64,000 nt of DNA, taken from assembly GCF_012223425.1 (NCBI RefSeq), contig NZ_CP038799.1:4386249-4450248 (forward strand). Direction: 5' to 3'. The notes beneath the pieces are model-generated. The model made no database searches, was not told the origin of the DNA, and was given only the letters and a program-made list of their open reading frames with translations. This stretch comes from Mycolicibacterium frederiksbergense. GTDB taxonomy: Bacteria; Actinomycetota; Actinomycetes; Mycobacteriales; Mycobacteriaceae. A program made the position numbers and the translations under genes. Below are positions 50,433-60,351 of this stretch, one piece after another. Positions within the stretch are counted from its first letter, which is position 1. The number at the start of each line of letters is the position of its first letter.

Positions 50433-53400
50433 GTGACGATCAACGAGCACGACAGGGTGACAGCCGGCAGCAAGCACAGCCTGAACGAGGGATCCTTGAC
50501 CGGTGCACATGCGCTCGTCGATCTGCTGAATGCCGGTGAGCCGTATGCGGTCGCGTTCGGTGGTCAGGGCGGCGCCTGGTTGGAGAGCCTGGAGGAGCTG
50601 GTCAGCTCCGCGGGTATCGAGTCCGAGCTCAGCGAGCTGGTCGGCGAGGCGGCGTTGCTGCTGGAGCCGGTGGCCCGCGAACTCGTCGTGGTGCGCCCGA
50701 TCGGCTTCGAACCGCTGCAGTGGGTGCGCGCGCTGGCCGCCGAGGAGCCACTGCCCGACACCAAGCAGCTCACCACCGCCGCCATCTCAGGGCCCGGCAT
50801 CCTGCTCACCCAGATGGCCGCGATCCGCGCGCTGACGCGCCAAGGCCTGGACCTGATGGGCACTCCGCCGGTCGCGATGGCCGGGCACTCCCAGGGCATC
50901 CTGGGTGTCGAATCGCTCAAGGCCAAGGGCACCCGCGACGCCGAACTGCTCGCGCTGCTCCAGCTGATCGGCGCCGCCGGTTCACTGATCTCCCGCCGGC
51001 GCGGCATGGTCGGCCGCGGTGACAAGACCCCGATGGTCTCGGTCACCAACGTCGACCCCGACCGGATCGCCGAGCTGCTCGAAGAGTTCTCCACCGACGT
51101 CCGCACCGTGCTGCCCCCGGTGCTGTCCATCCGCAACGGCCGCCGCTCCGTCGTCATCACCGGAACCCCCGAACAGCTCGGGCGCTTCGAGCTGTACTGC
51201 TCGAAGATCACCGAGAAAGAAGAAGCCGAGCGCAAGAACAAGCTGCGTGGTGGCGCGGTGTTCTCGCCGGTGTTCAACCCCGTCCAGGTCGAGGTCGGCT
51301 TCCACACCCCGCGGCTGGCCGACGGCATCGCACTCGTGGACCGCTGGGCGGCCAAGTGCGGTATCGACGCCGAGCTGGCCCACCGCATGGTCGAGTCCAT
51401 CTTCGTCAGCCCCATCGACTGGGTCGCCGACGTCGAAGCCCTGCACGACGCGGGCGCCCGCTGGATCATCGACCTCGGCCCCGCCGACACCGTCACCCGA
51501 TTGACCGCCCCGGTGATCCGCGGGCTGGGGGTCGGCATCGTGCCGGCCGCGACCCGCTCCGGTCAGCGCAGCCTGTTCACCGTCGGCGCCGTGCCCGAGG
51601 TGCCCGCACCGTGGACCAGCTACGCGCCGTCGACGGTCACCCTGCCCGACGGCTCGGTGAAGCTGTCCACCAAGTTCACCCGTCTCACCGGACGCTCGCC
51701 GATCCTGCTGGCCGGGATGACTCCGACCACCGTCGACGCCAAGATCGTCGCCGCCGCCGCGAACGCCGGGCACTGGTCCGAGCTTGCCGGTGGTGGCCAG
51801 GTCACCGAGACGATCTTCGACGACCGCATGGCCGAGCTCACCGAGCTCTTGGAGCCGGGCCGCGCCATCCAGTTCAACTCGTTGTTCCTGGACCCGTACC
51901 TGTGGAAGCTGCAGGTGGGCGGAAAGCGCCTGGTGCAGAAGGCCCGTCAGTCCGGCGCACCCATCGACGGTCTCGTCGTCACCGCCGGCATCCCGGAACT
52001 CGACGAAGCCGTGGCGCTCATCGAGGAACTCAACGAGATCGGCATCACCCACGTGGTGTTCAAGCCGGGCACCATCGACCAGATCAAGTCCGTGATCAAG
52101 ATCGCGGCCGAGGTTCCGGGCAAGGATGTCATCGCCCACATCGAGGGCGGCCGCGCCGGTGGCCACCACTCGTGGGAGGACCTCGACGATCTGCTCCTGG
52201 CCACCTACGCGGACCTGCGCAAGCTGTCCAACATCACCATCTGCGTCGGCGGCGGTATCGGTACCCCCGAGCGTGCGGCCGACTACCTGGCCGGTCGCTG
52301 GGCACACGACTACGGATTCCCGCTGATGCCGGTCGACGGCATCCTGGTCGGCACCGCCGCGATGGCCACCCTGGAAGCCACCACCTCGCCCGCGGTCAAG
52401 CAGCTCCTGGTGGACACCAAGGGCACCGATGTGTGGGTCGGGGCCGGAAAAGCCCAGGGCGGCATGGCTTCCGGGCGCAGCCAGCTCGGCGCCGACATCC
52501 ACGAGATCGACAACACCGCATCGCGTTGCGGCCGTCTGCTCGATGAGGTCGCCGGTGACGCCGACGCCGTCGCCGAGCGCCGCGACGAGATCATCGCGGC
52601 CATGGCCGACACCGCCAAGCCGTACTTCGGTGATGTCTCCGACATGACCTACCTGAAGTGGCTGGACCGCTACGTCGAGCTGGCCATCGGTGAGGGCGAT
52701 TCCACCGCCGACACCAAGGCCGCCGATTCGCCGTGGCTGGACGTCACCTGGCGGGACCGCTTCGAGGAGATGCTCAAGCGCGCCGAGGCCCGCCTGCATC
52801 CCAGCGACTCGGGCCCGATCGACACCCTGTTCGCCGGCGACGCCGAAAGCCAAGCGCTGCTGGAGCATCCGGCCGCTGCCGTCGACATCCTGCTGAACCG
52901 GTACCCGGACGCCGAGACCATCAAGCTGCACCCGGCCGACGTGCCCTTCTTCACCACCCTGTGCAAGACCCCGGGCAAGCCGGTCAACTTCGTGCCGGTC
53001 ATCGACAAGGATGTGCGCCGTTGGTGGCGCAGCGATTCCCTGTGGCAGGCCCACGATGCCCGCTACACCGCAGACCAGGTCTGCATCATTCCCGGCACCG
53101 CCGCCGTCGCCGGTATCACCCGGGTCGACGAGCCCGTCGGTGACCTGCTGGACCGCTTCGAGCAGGCCGCCGTCGACGAGGTCGTGGCCAGCGGAGCCGT
53201 CGCCGTTCCGGTGGTGTCCCGCCGCCAGGCCAACGCCGCGGTCACCGGACCCATTGCCGTGGTGCTGGATTCGCCCGATGTGCTGTGGGCCGGCCGTACC
53301 GCGATCAACCCGGTGCACCGCATCGGCGCCCCCAGCGAGTGGCAGGTCAACGAGAATCGTGCGGCCACCCATCCGTCCACCGGTTCGCGGCTGGAACTCA

Positions 53401-56400
53401 CCGATGAGGGCGTCACGCTGAGCGTGCCGCTCTCAGATATCTGGATCAACATCAAGCTGACGCTGCCGGGCGCCACGGTCAACGGCGGCATGCCCGTCGT
53501 CACCACCGAGGATGCCGCCGCCGCGATGCGTGCGGTGCTGGCCATCGCCGCCGGCGTCGACGGGGTGGATGCACTGCCCGCCGTCGTCGACGGCACCGCG
53601 ACGGTCACCGTCGGCTGGGACCCGGAGGAGGTCGCCGATCACACCGGCGTCACCGCCACCTTCGGCGCCCCGCTGGCCCCGGGCCTGACCCTGGTGCCCG
53701 ACGCCCTGGTCGGCCGCTGCTGGCCCGCGGTGTTCGCCACCATCGGTTCGGCCGCCACCGATGCCGGTTTCCCCGTCATCGAGGGCCTGCTCAGCCTGGT
53801 GCACCTGGACCATGCCGCGCACCTGCTCGCCCCGATGCCCACATCGGAATCCGAATTGACGGTCACCGCAACGGCTTCGGAGGCAGTCGACACCGAGGTC
53901 GGACGCGTCGTGCCGGTCAGCGTGCTGATCACCGATGCCGAGGGCACCGAACTGGCGCGCCTGGAAGAGCGGTTCGCGATCCGCGGCCGCACCGGTGCCG
54001 TCGAGCTGGAGGACCCGGTTCGTGCCGGCGGCGCGATGACCGACAACGCCACCGACACCCCGCGGCGCCGTCGCCGTGATGTCACCCTGACCGCGCCCAC
54101 CGATATGAGCGCGTTCGCCGTGGTGTCCGGTGACCACAACCCGATCCACACCGACCGCGCCGCAGCGCTTCTGGCCGGGCTCAAGGGCCCGATCGTGCAC
54201 GGCATGTGGCTGTCGGCCGCCGCTCAGCACGTGGTGACCGCCACCGACGGCCGCGCCACCCCGCCGGCCCGCCTGGTGGGCTGGACCTCGCGCTTCCTGG
54301 GCATGGTCCTGCCCGGTGACGAGATCGAATTCCGCGTCGACCGGGTCGGCATCGACCGTGGCGCCGAGATCATCGAGGTCACCGCGAAGGTCGCCGGCGA
54401 TCTGGTGATGGCCGCGACCGCACAGCTGGCCGCCCCGAAGACGGTGTACGCCTTCCCCGGCCAGGGCATCCAGCACAAGGGCATGGGCATGGAGGTCCGG
54501 GCCCGGTCCAAGGCCGCCCGCAAGGTGTGGGACATCGCCGACAAGTTCACCCGCGACACGCTGGGCTTCTCGGTGCTGCACGTGGTCAAGGACAACCCGA
54601 CCAGCCTGATCGCCTCCGGTGTGCACTACCACCACCCCGAGGGTGTGCTGTACCTGACGCAGTTCACCCAGGTCGCCATGGCGACGGTGGCCGCCGCGCA
54701 GGTCGCCGAGATGCGGGAGCAGGGTGCCTTCGTCGAAGGTGCCATCGCCTGCGGGCACTCCGTCGGTGAATACACCGCGCTGGCTTGTGTTTCCGGCGTC
54801 TACGAGCTGCCCGCGCTGCTCGAGGTCGTGTTCCACCGCGGCTCCAAGATGCACGACATCGTCCCCCGCGACGAGAAGGGCCGCTCCAACTACCGGTTGG
54901 CCGCGATCCGCCCGTCCCAGATCGACCTGCCCGATGACGATGTCACGGCGTTCGTCGAGGAGATCTCCCAGCGCACCGGCGAGTTCCTGCAGATCGTGAA
55001 CTTCAACCTGCGGGGCTCGCAGTACGCCATCGCCGGCACCGTGCGCGGCCTGGAGGCCCTGGAGGAGGAGATCGAACGTCGCCGCGAGATCAGCGGTGGC
55101 AAGCGGTCGTTCATCCTGGTGCCCGGTATCGACGTGCCGTTCCACTCCGAGGTGCTGCGCGTCGGTGTCGCCGACTTCCGCCGCTCCCTGGAGCGGGTCA
55201 TGCCGACCGACGCCGACCCGGACCTGCTGGTGGGCAAGTACATCCCGAACCTGGTGCCGCGGCCGTTCACCCTGGACCGCGACTTCATCCAGGAGATCCG
55301 CGATCTGGTGCCCGCCGAGCCGCTCGACGAGATCCTCGCCGACTACGACACCTGGCGTAACGAGCGTCCGCGCGAGCTGATGCGCAAGGTCGTGATCGAG
55401 CTGCTGGCATGGCAGTTCGCCAGCCCGGTGCGCTGGATCGAGACCCAGGACCTGCTCTTCATCGAGGAGGCCGCCGGTGGTCTCGGGGTCGAGCGATTCG
55501 TCGAGATCGGCGTCAAGACCGCGCCGACCGTGGCGGGGCTGGCCACCAACACGCTGAAGCTGCCCGAGTACTCGCACAACACCACCGAGGTGCTCAACGC
55601 CGAGCGCGACGCCGCGGTGCTGTTCGCCACCGACACCGACCCGGAGCCCGAGGAGGAGGTGGCCGCTCCCGCGGCTGCCACCGAGGCCGCCCCGGCGGCT
55701 GCGGCTCCCGCGGCCGCTCCGGCACCGGCGGCAGCGCCGTCCGGTGGCCCGCGCCCCGACGACATCGGATTCGACGCTGCCGACGCCACTCTGGTGCTGA
55801 TCGCACTGGCGGCCAAGATGCGTCCCGACCAGATCGAGGCGCTGGACTCCATCGAATCCATCACCGACGGTGCGTCCTCGCGGCGTAACCAGATGCTGGT
55901 GGACCTGGGCTCCGAGCTGAACCTCGGCGCCATCGACGGTGCGGCCGAAGCCGATCTGGCCGGTCTCAAGTCGCAGGTGACCAAGCTGGCCCGCACCTAC
56001 AAGCCGTTCGGCCCGGTGCTGTCCGACTCGATCAACGATCAGCTGCGGACGGTCTTCGGGCCGTCGGGCAAGCGGCCGGCCTACATCGCCGAACGTGTCT
56101 CCAAGACATGGGAACTGGGCCCCGGCTGGGCCAAGCACGTCACCGCCGAGGTGGCGCTGGGTACCCGCGAGGGTTCCAGTGTCCGCGGCGGCAACATGGG
56201 CGGCCTGCACGAGGGCGCACTGGCCGACGCCGCTTCCGTCGACAAGGTCATCGACGCGGCGGTGCAGGCGGTCGGTGCCCGCAAGGGCATCCCGGTCAGC
56301 CTGCCGTCCTCCGGCGCGGCCGCCGGCGGCGTGGTCGACTCGGCGGCACTCGGCGAGTTCGCCGAGCAGGTCACCGGACCCAACGGTGTGCTGGCCAACG

Positions 56401-59400
56401 CCGCGCGCACGATCCTGGGCCAGCTCGGACTGGACAACCAGGTCAGCGCCGAGGAAACCGTCAGCGATGCCGATCTGATCGACCTGGTCACCACCGAACT
56501 CGGTTCGGACTGGCCGCGTCTGGTGTCCCCGGTGTTCGACGCCCGCAAGGCAGTGGTGTTCGACGACCGGTGGGCAAGTGCCCGTGAGGATCTGGCCCGG
56601 TTCTGGCTGCTCGACGAGAGCGAGATCGACGCCGACTGGCAGCGCCTGTCGCAGAGCTTCGAGGGTGCGGGCAACATCGTCGGCACCCAGGCCAGCTGGT
56701 GGCAGGGCCGCGCCCTGGCCCACGGCCGCAACGTGCACGCCGCGCTGTACGGCCGCGCCGCCGCCGGTGCGGAGAACCCGGACAAGGGTGGCTACGCCAA
56801 CGAGGTGGCCGTGGTGACGGGTGCCTCGAAGGGGTCGATCGCCGCATCGGTGGCCGCCCAGCTGCTGGAGGGCGGCGCGACCGTCATCGCCACCACGTCG
56901 CGACTCGATGACGACCGGCTGGCGTTCTACCGCACGCTCTACCGCGATCACGCCCGCTTCAACGCCACCCTGTGGGTGGTCCCGGCCAACATGGCGTCCT
57001 ACTCGGATATCGACGCACTGGTCGAGTGGGTCGGCAACGAGCAGACCGAGAACCTGGGCCCCAAGGCCATTCACCTCAAGGACGCGCAGAACCCGACGCT
57101 GCTGTTCCCGTTCGCCGCACCGCGGGTGGGTGGGGATCTCTCCGATGCGGGTGCGCGCTCCGAGATGGAGATGAAGGTCCTGCTGTGGGCCGTGCAGCGG
57201 CTCATCGCCGGCCTGTCGCATCTGGGCGCCGAGCGTGACATCGCCTCGCGTCTGCACGTGGTGCTGCCGGGCTCGCCCAACCGCGGCATGTTCGGTGGGG
57301 ACGGCGCCTACGGTGAGGCCAAGGCCGCACTCGACGCCGTGGTTACCCGCTGGAAGGCCGAATCCTCATGGAGCCAGCGTGTTTCGCTGGCGCACGCGCT
57401 GATCGGCTGGACCAAGGGCACCGGTCTGATGGGCCACAACGACGCCATCGTCGGCGCCGTCGAAGAGGCCGGCCTGACCACCTACACCACCGCCGAGATG
57501 GCCTCGAAGCTGTTGGCGCTGTGCGATATCGAATCCAAGGTCGCCGCCGCCCGGGCGCCGATCGAGGTCGACATGACCGGCGGTCTCGGCGAGATCGAGA
57601 TCGACATGGCCGAGCTGGCCGCCAAGGCCCGCGAGGAGATGTCGGCCGCGGCCGACGATGACGACGACGATGACGAGGCCGGCAAGATCCGCGCCCTGCC
57701 TTCGCCGCCGCGCGGCTACGCCGCGGCACCGCCGCCGGCATGGGACGACCTGGACGTCGACCCCGCCGATCTGGTGGTGATCGTCGGTGGTGCCGAGCTC
57801 GGACCGTACGGTTCCTCGCGTACCCGCTTCGAGATGGAGGTGTCCGGCGAGCTGTCGGCCGCCGGCGTCCTGGAGCTGGCCTGGACCACCGGGCTGGTCA
57901 AGTGGGAAGACGATCCCAAGCCGGGCTGGTACGACACCGAGACCGGTGATCTGGTCGACGAGGCCGAACTGGTCGAGCGTTACCACGATGCCGTGGTCGC
58001 CAAGGTGGGCATCCGCGAGTGGGTCGGCGACGGCTTCCTCGACGCCGATCACTCGGCGCCGCTGCTGGTGTCGGTGTTCCTGGACAAGGACTTCACCTTC
58101 GTGGTGTCCTCGGAGACCGATGCCCGCGAGTTCGTGAAGTACGACCCGGAGCACACCGTCATCGCACCGGTCCCCGACAGCGCGGACTGGCAGGTCACCC
58201 GCAAGGCCGGCACCGAGATCCGGGTGCCGCGCAAGGTGAAGCTGTCGCGCACCGTCGGAGCCCAGATCCCGACCGGCTTCGATCCGCAGGTCTACGGCGT
58301 CACGCCGGACATGGCCAGCTCGATCGACCGGGTGGCGCTGTGGAACCTGGTGACGACGGTGGACGCGTTCCTGTCGGCGGGCTTCAGCCCGGCCGAGCTG
58401 ATGCGGTGGGTGCACCCGAGCCTGGTGGCCAGCACCCAGGGCACCGGCATGGGCGGCATGACGTCGATGCAGACCATGTACCACGGCAACCTGCTGGGCC
58501 GGAGCAAGCCGAACGACATCCTGCAGGAGGTGCTGCCGAACGTCTTCGCCGGCCACGTCGTGCAGTCCTACATCGGCAGCTACGGCTCGATGATCCACCC
58601 GGTCGCGGCGTGCGCCACGGCGGCGGTGTCGGTCGAGGAAGGCGTCGACAAGATTCAGCTGGGCAAGGCCGAATTCGTGGTCGCCGGTGGTTATGACGAC
58701 CTGACGCTGGAGGCCATCACCGGCTTCGGCGACATGTCGGCCACCGCCGACACCGAGGCCATGCGGGCCAAGGGCATCAGTGATTCGAAGTTCTCCCGCG
58801 CCAACGATCGTCGCCGGCTCGGGTTCGTCGAATCCCAGGGCGGCGGAACGATTCTGCTGACCCGCGGTGACCTTGCGGTTCAGATGGGTCTGCCGGTGTT
58901 GGCCGTGGTGGCCTACGCCTCGTCCTTCGGTGACGGTGTGCACACCTCGATCCCCGCCCCGGGCCTCGGTGCCCTGAGTGCGGGTCGCGGTGGCAGCCAG
59001 TCGCGGCTGGCCCGTTCACTGGCCAAGCTGGGGGTCGGTGCCGATGACATCGCGGTGATCTCCAAGCACGACACCTCGACGCTGGCCAACGATCCCAACG
59101 AGACCGAGTTGCACGAGCGGCTCGCGGCCTCGCTGGGACGCTCGAAGGGCGCACCGCTGTTCGTGGTCAGCCAGAAGAGCCTCACCGGTCACGCCAAGGG
59201 CGGCGCCGCGGCCTTCCAGATGATGGGTCTGTGCCAGATCCTGCGTGACGGCGTCATCCCGCCCAACCGCAGCCTGGACTGCGTCGACGATGAGCTGAAC
59301 CACGCCAAGCACTTCGTCTGGGTGCGCGAACCCCTGCACCTGGGGGAGAAGTTCCCGCTCAAGGCCGGTCTGGTGACCAGCCTCGGGTTCGGCCACGTGT

Positions 59401-59663
59401 CCGGTCTGGTGGCGCTGGTGCATCCGCAGGCGCTGCTGGCCGCACTGCCGGCCGATCAGCGTGCCGACTACCAGGCCCGGGCCAACGCCCGCGTGCTCGA
59501 TGGTCAGCGCCGCCTCGCCTCGGCGATCGCCGGTGGGCCCGCGCTGTACGAGAAGCCGGCCGATCGCCGGTTCGGCAACGACACCCCGGAGAAGCGTCAG
59601 GAAGCGGCCATGCTGCTCAATCCCGACGCCCGCCTGGGTGCTGACGACCACTACTCGAAGTGA
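50433..59663 (+). CDS. fas: type I fatty acid synthase
   Basis: A 3076-residue multifunctional FAS-I, close to M. tuberculosis Fas along its whole length. Order: acetyltransferase (GHSQG, Ser153), enoyl reductase (LLAGMTPTTVDAK, about 420-680), dehydratase hot-dog region (GDHNPIHTD at 1233), malonyl/palmitoyl transferase (GHSVG at 1441), Ala/Pro linker (about 1742-1770), ACP with DGASSRRNQ (candidate phosphopantetheine Ser1815 or 1816), ketoreductase (VTGASKGSIA at 2127), ketosynthase (Cys2727; KHDTSTLAND; LTGHAKGG). It makes the C16-C26 acyl-CoAs that feed mycolate synthesis. GTG 50433 (reading TINEHDRV) matches the known N-terminus and has GGGAG upstream; GTG 50400 is less likely. Confidence 0.98.
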   Translation: MTINEHDRVTAGSKHSLNEGSLTGAHALVDLLNAGEPYAVAFGGQGGAWLESLEELVSSAGIESELSELVGEAALLLEPVARELVVVRPIGFEPLQWVRALAAEEPLPDTKQLTTAAISGPGILLTQMAAIRALTRQGLDLMGTPPVAMAGHSQGILGVESLKAKGTRDAELLALLQLIGAAGSLISRRRGMVGRGDKTPMVSVTNVDPDRIAELLEEFSTDVRTVLPPVLSIRNGRRSVVITGTPEQLGRFELYCSKITEKEEAERKNKLRGGAVFSPVFNPVQVEVGFHTPRLADGIALVDRWAAKCGIDAELAHRMVESIFVSPIDWVADVEALHDAGARWIIDLGPADTVTRLTAPVIRGLGVGIVPAATRSGQRSLFTVGAVPEVPAPWTSYAPSTVTLPDGSVKLSTKFTRLTGRSPILLAGMTPTTVDAKIVAAAANAGHWSELAGGGQVTETIFDDRMAELTELLEPGRAIQFNSLFLDPYLWKLQVGGKRLVQKARQSGAPIDGLVVTAGIPELDEAVALIEELNEIGITHVVFKPGTIDQIKSVIKIAAEVPGKDVIAHIEGGRAGGHHSWEDLDDLLLATYADLRKLSNITICVGGGIGTPERAADYLAGRWAHDYGFPLMPVDGILVGTAAMATLEATTSPAVKQLLVDTKGTDVWVGAGKAQGGMASGRSQLGADIHEIDNTASRCGRLLDEVAGDADAVAERRDEIIAAMADTAKPYFGDVSDMTYLKWLDRYVELAIGEGDSTADTKAADSPWLDVTWRDRFEEMLKRAEARLHPSDSGPIDTLFAGDAESQALLEHPAAAVDILLNRYPDAETIKLHPADVPFFTTLCKTPGKPVNFVPVIDKDVRRWWRSDSLWQAHDARYTADQVCIIPGTAAVAGITRVDEPVGDLLDRFEQAAVDEVVASGAVAVPVVSRRQANAAVTGPIAVVLDSPDVLWAGRTAINPVHRIGAPSEWQVNENRAATHPSTGSRLELTDEGVTLSVPLSDIWINIKLTLPGATVNGGMPVVTTEDAAAAMRAVLAIAAGVDGVDALPAVVDGTATVTVGWDPEEVADHTGVTATFGAPLAPGLTLVPDALVGRCWPAVFATIGSAATDAGFPVIEGLLSLVHLDHAAHLLAPMPTSESELTVTATASEAVDTEVGRVVPVSVLITDAEGTELARLEERFAIRGRTGAVELEDPVRAGGAMTDNATDTPRRRRRDVTLTAPTDMSAFAVVSGDHNPIHTDRAAALLAGLKGPIVHGMWLSAAAQHVVTATDGRATPPARLVGWTSRFLGMVLPGDEIEFRVDRVGIDRGAEIIEVTAKVAGDLVMAATAQLAAPKTVYAFPGQGIQHKGMGMEVRARSKAARKVWDIADKFTRDTLGFSVLHVVKDNPTSLIASGVHYHHPEGVLYLTQFTQVAMATVAAAQVAEMREQGAFVEGAIACGHSVGEYTALACVSGVYELPALLEVVFHRGSKMHDIVPRDEKGRSNYRLAAIRPSQIDLPDDDVTAFVEEISQRTGEFLQIVNFNLRGSQYAIAGTVRGLEALEEEIERRREISGGKRSFILVPGIDVPFHSEVLRVGVADFRRSLERVMPTDADPDLLVGKYIPNLVPRPFTLDRDFIQEIRDLVPAEPLDEILADYDTWRNERPRELMRKVVIELLAWQFASPVRWIETQDLLFIEEAAGGLGVERFVEIGVKTAPTVAGLATNTLKLPEYSHNTTEVLNAERDAAVLFATDTDPEPEEEVAAPAAATEAAPAAAAPAAAPAPAAAPSGGPRPDDIGFDAADATLVLIALAAKMRPDQIEALDSIESITDGASSRRNQMLVDLGSELNLGAIDGAAEADLAGLKSQVTKLARTYKPFGPVLSDSINDQLRTVFGPSGKRPAYIAERVSKTWELGPGWAKHVTAEVALGTREGSSVRGGNMGGLHEGALADAASVDKVIDAAVQAVGARKGIPVSLPSSGAAAGGVVDSAALGEFAEQVTGPNGVLANAARTILGQLGLDNQVSAEETVSDADLIDLVTTELGSDWPRLVSPVFDARKAVVFDDRWASAREDLARFWLLDESEIDADWQRLSQSFEGAGNIVGTQASWWQGRALAHGRNVHAALYGRAAAGAENPDKGGYANEVAVVTGASKGSIAASVAAQLLEGGATVIATTSRLDDDRLAFYRTLYRDHARFNATLWVVPANMASYSDIDALVEWVGNEQTENLGPKAIHLKDAQNPTLLFPFAAPRVGGDLSDAGARSEMEMKVLLWAVQRLIAGLSHLGAERDIASRLHVVLPGSPNRGMFGGDGAYGEAKAALDAVVTRWKAESSWSQRVSLAHALIGWTKGTGLMGHNDAIVGAVEEAGLTTYTTAEMASKLLALCDIESKVAAARAPIEVDMTGGLGEIEIDMAELAAKAREEMSAAADDDDDDDEAGKIRALPSPPRGYAAAPPPAWDDLDVDPADLVVIVGGAELGPYGSSRTRFEMEVSGELSAAGVLELAWTTGLVKWEDDPKPGWYDTETGDLVDEAELVERYHDAVVAKVGIREWVGDGFLDADHSAPLLVSVFLDKDFTFVVSSETDAREFVKYDPEHTVIAPVPDSADWQVTRKAGTEIRVPRKVKLSRTVGAQIPTGFDPQVYGVTPDMASSIDRVALWNLVTTVDAFLSAGFSPAELMRWVHPSLVASTQGTGMGGMTSMQTMYHGNLLGRSKPNDILQEVLPNVFAGHVVQSYIGSYGSMIHPVAACATAAVSVEEGVDKIQLGKAEFVVAGGYDDLTLEAITGFGDMSATADTEAMRAKGISDSKFSRANDRRRLGFVESQGGGTILLTRGDLAVQMGLPVLAVVAYASSFGDGVHTSIPAPGLGALSAGRGGSQSRLARSLAKLGVGADDIAVISKHDTSTLANDPNETELHERLAASLGRSKGAPLFVVSQKSLTGHAKGGAAAFQMMGLCQILRDGVIPPNRSLDCVDDELNHAKHFVWVREPLHLGEKFPLKAGLVTSLGFGHVSGLVALVHPQALLAALPADQRADYQARANARVLDGQRRLASAIAGGPALYEKPADRRFGNDTPEKRQEAAMLLNPDARLGADDHYSK

Positions 59664-59679
59664 CGGAAAGCGAGTCGGC

Positions 59680-59685
59680 TAGCGT
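59680..59685 (+). promoter_or_regulatory. acpS: candidate -10 for a leaderless acpS transcript
   Basis: TAGCGT ends seven bases before the acpS ATG at 59693, which has no good ribosome site. acpS may have its own start in addition to readthrough from fas. Confidence 0.4.
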
Positions 59686-59692
59686 CTCCGGA

Positions 59693-60082
59693 ATGGGCAT
59701 TGTTGGGGTAGGGATCGACCTGGTGTCGATTCCGGATTTCGCCGAGCAGGTTGACCAGCCTGGCACCGTTTTCGCCGAGACCTTCACGCCGGGGGAGAGG
59801 CGCGACGCCGCGGACAAGAGTTCGTCGGCGGCGCGTCACCTCGCGGCGCGGTGGGCGGCCAAGGAAGCGGTGATCAAGGCCTGGTCGGGGTCGCGCTTCT
59901 CGAAGCGGCCGATGCTGCCGGAGGGGATCCACCGCGATATCGAGGTGGTCACCGATATGTGGGGCCGCCCGAAGGTGCGGCTGTCCGGTGCCATCGCCGA
60001 GCACCTCAAGGATGTGACGATCCACCTGTCGCTGACCCATGAGGCCGATACCGCGGCCGCGGTCGCCATCCTGGAAGCCTGA
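59693..60082 (+). CDS. acpS: holo-[ACP] synthase
   Basis: A 129-residue AcpS-type phosphopantetheinyl transferase. GIGVGIDLVSI-type start (GIDLVSIP with the Mg-binding Asp) and WAAKEAVIKA (Glu and Lys) are the two signature motifs; SLTHE closes the site. It attaches phosphopantetheine to the ACP domain of Fas, encoded 29 bases upstream. ATG 59693 matches M. tuberculosis AcpS; a GTG at 59660 overlapping the fas stop would add 11 residues. Confidence 0.96.
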   Translation: MGIVGVGIDLVSIPDFAEQVDQPGTVFAETFTPGERRDAADKSSSAARHLAARWAAKEAVIKAWSGSRFSKRPMLPEGIHRDIEVVTDMWGRPKVRLSGAIAEHLKDVTIHLSLTHEADTAAAVAILEA

Positions 60083-60085
60083 TGC

Positions 60086-60125
60086 CGCGAGCGTGCGTGT
60101 CTGAGGCTGGACACGCGCGCTCGCG
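60086..60125. terminator. GC-rich hairpin after acpS
   Basis: Arms 60086-60101 and 60110-60125 pair over 16 bases with one G-T mismatch and an eight-base loop; no T run. It begins three bases after the acpS stop and probably ends the fas-acpS transcript. Confidence 0.65.
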
Positions 60126-60351
60126 CGGGAGTGTGCGCACGCTCGCGGGTCAGCGCCCATAACGGGAGCTCGGACCTGCTGCATGGTCACACGTTCCTAC
60201 CTGGCTTCAGTCTGGCCACGGGTGGACCGTGCGAAGCTGAAGCGGTGTACGTGATCCGGCGGTGAGACGTACACAGTTTCAGTTTCGAACGGCGGGGAGT
60301 GTGACGTCTTGCGGTCGCTCGTGCACGGCGGCCGCGGGCTAGCCTTGAGCC
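60126..60351. other. spacer between acpS hairpin and the M20 peptidase gene
   Basis: About 226 bases without a gene. A second, smaller GTGTGCGCAC palindrome follows the hairpin. A TAGCCT -10 at 60340-60345 ends six bases before the peptidase ATG, which lacks a ribosome site, so that mRNA is probably leaderless. Confidence 0.5.

Noticed and set aside
53433..57257. A 1274-codon open frame on the minus strand inside fas
   Set aside because: It is a GC-driven shadow of the fas coding frame; the sequence is low complexity with no family motifs.
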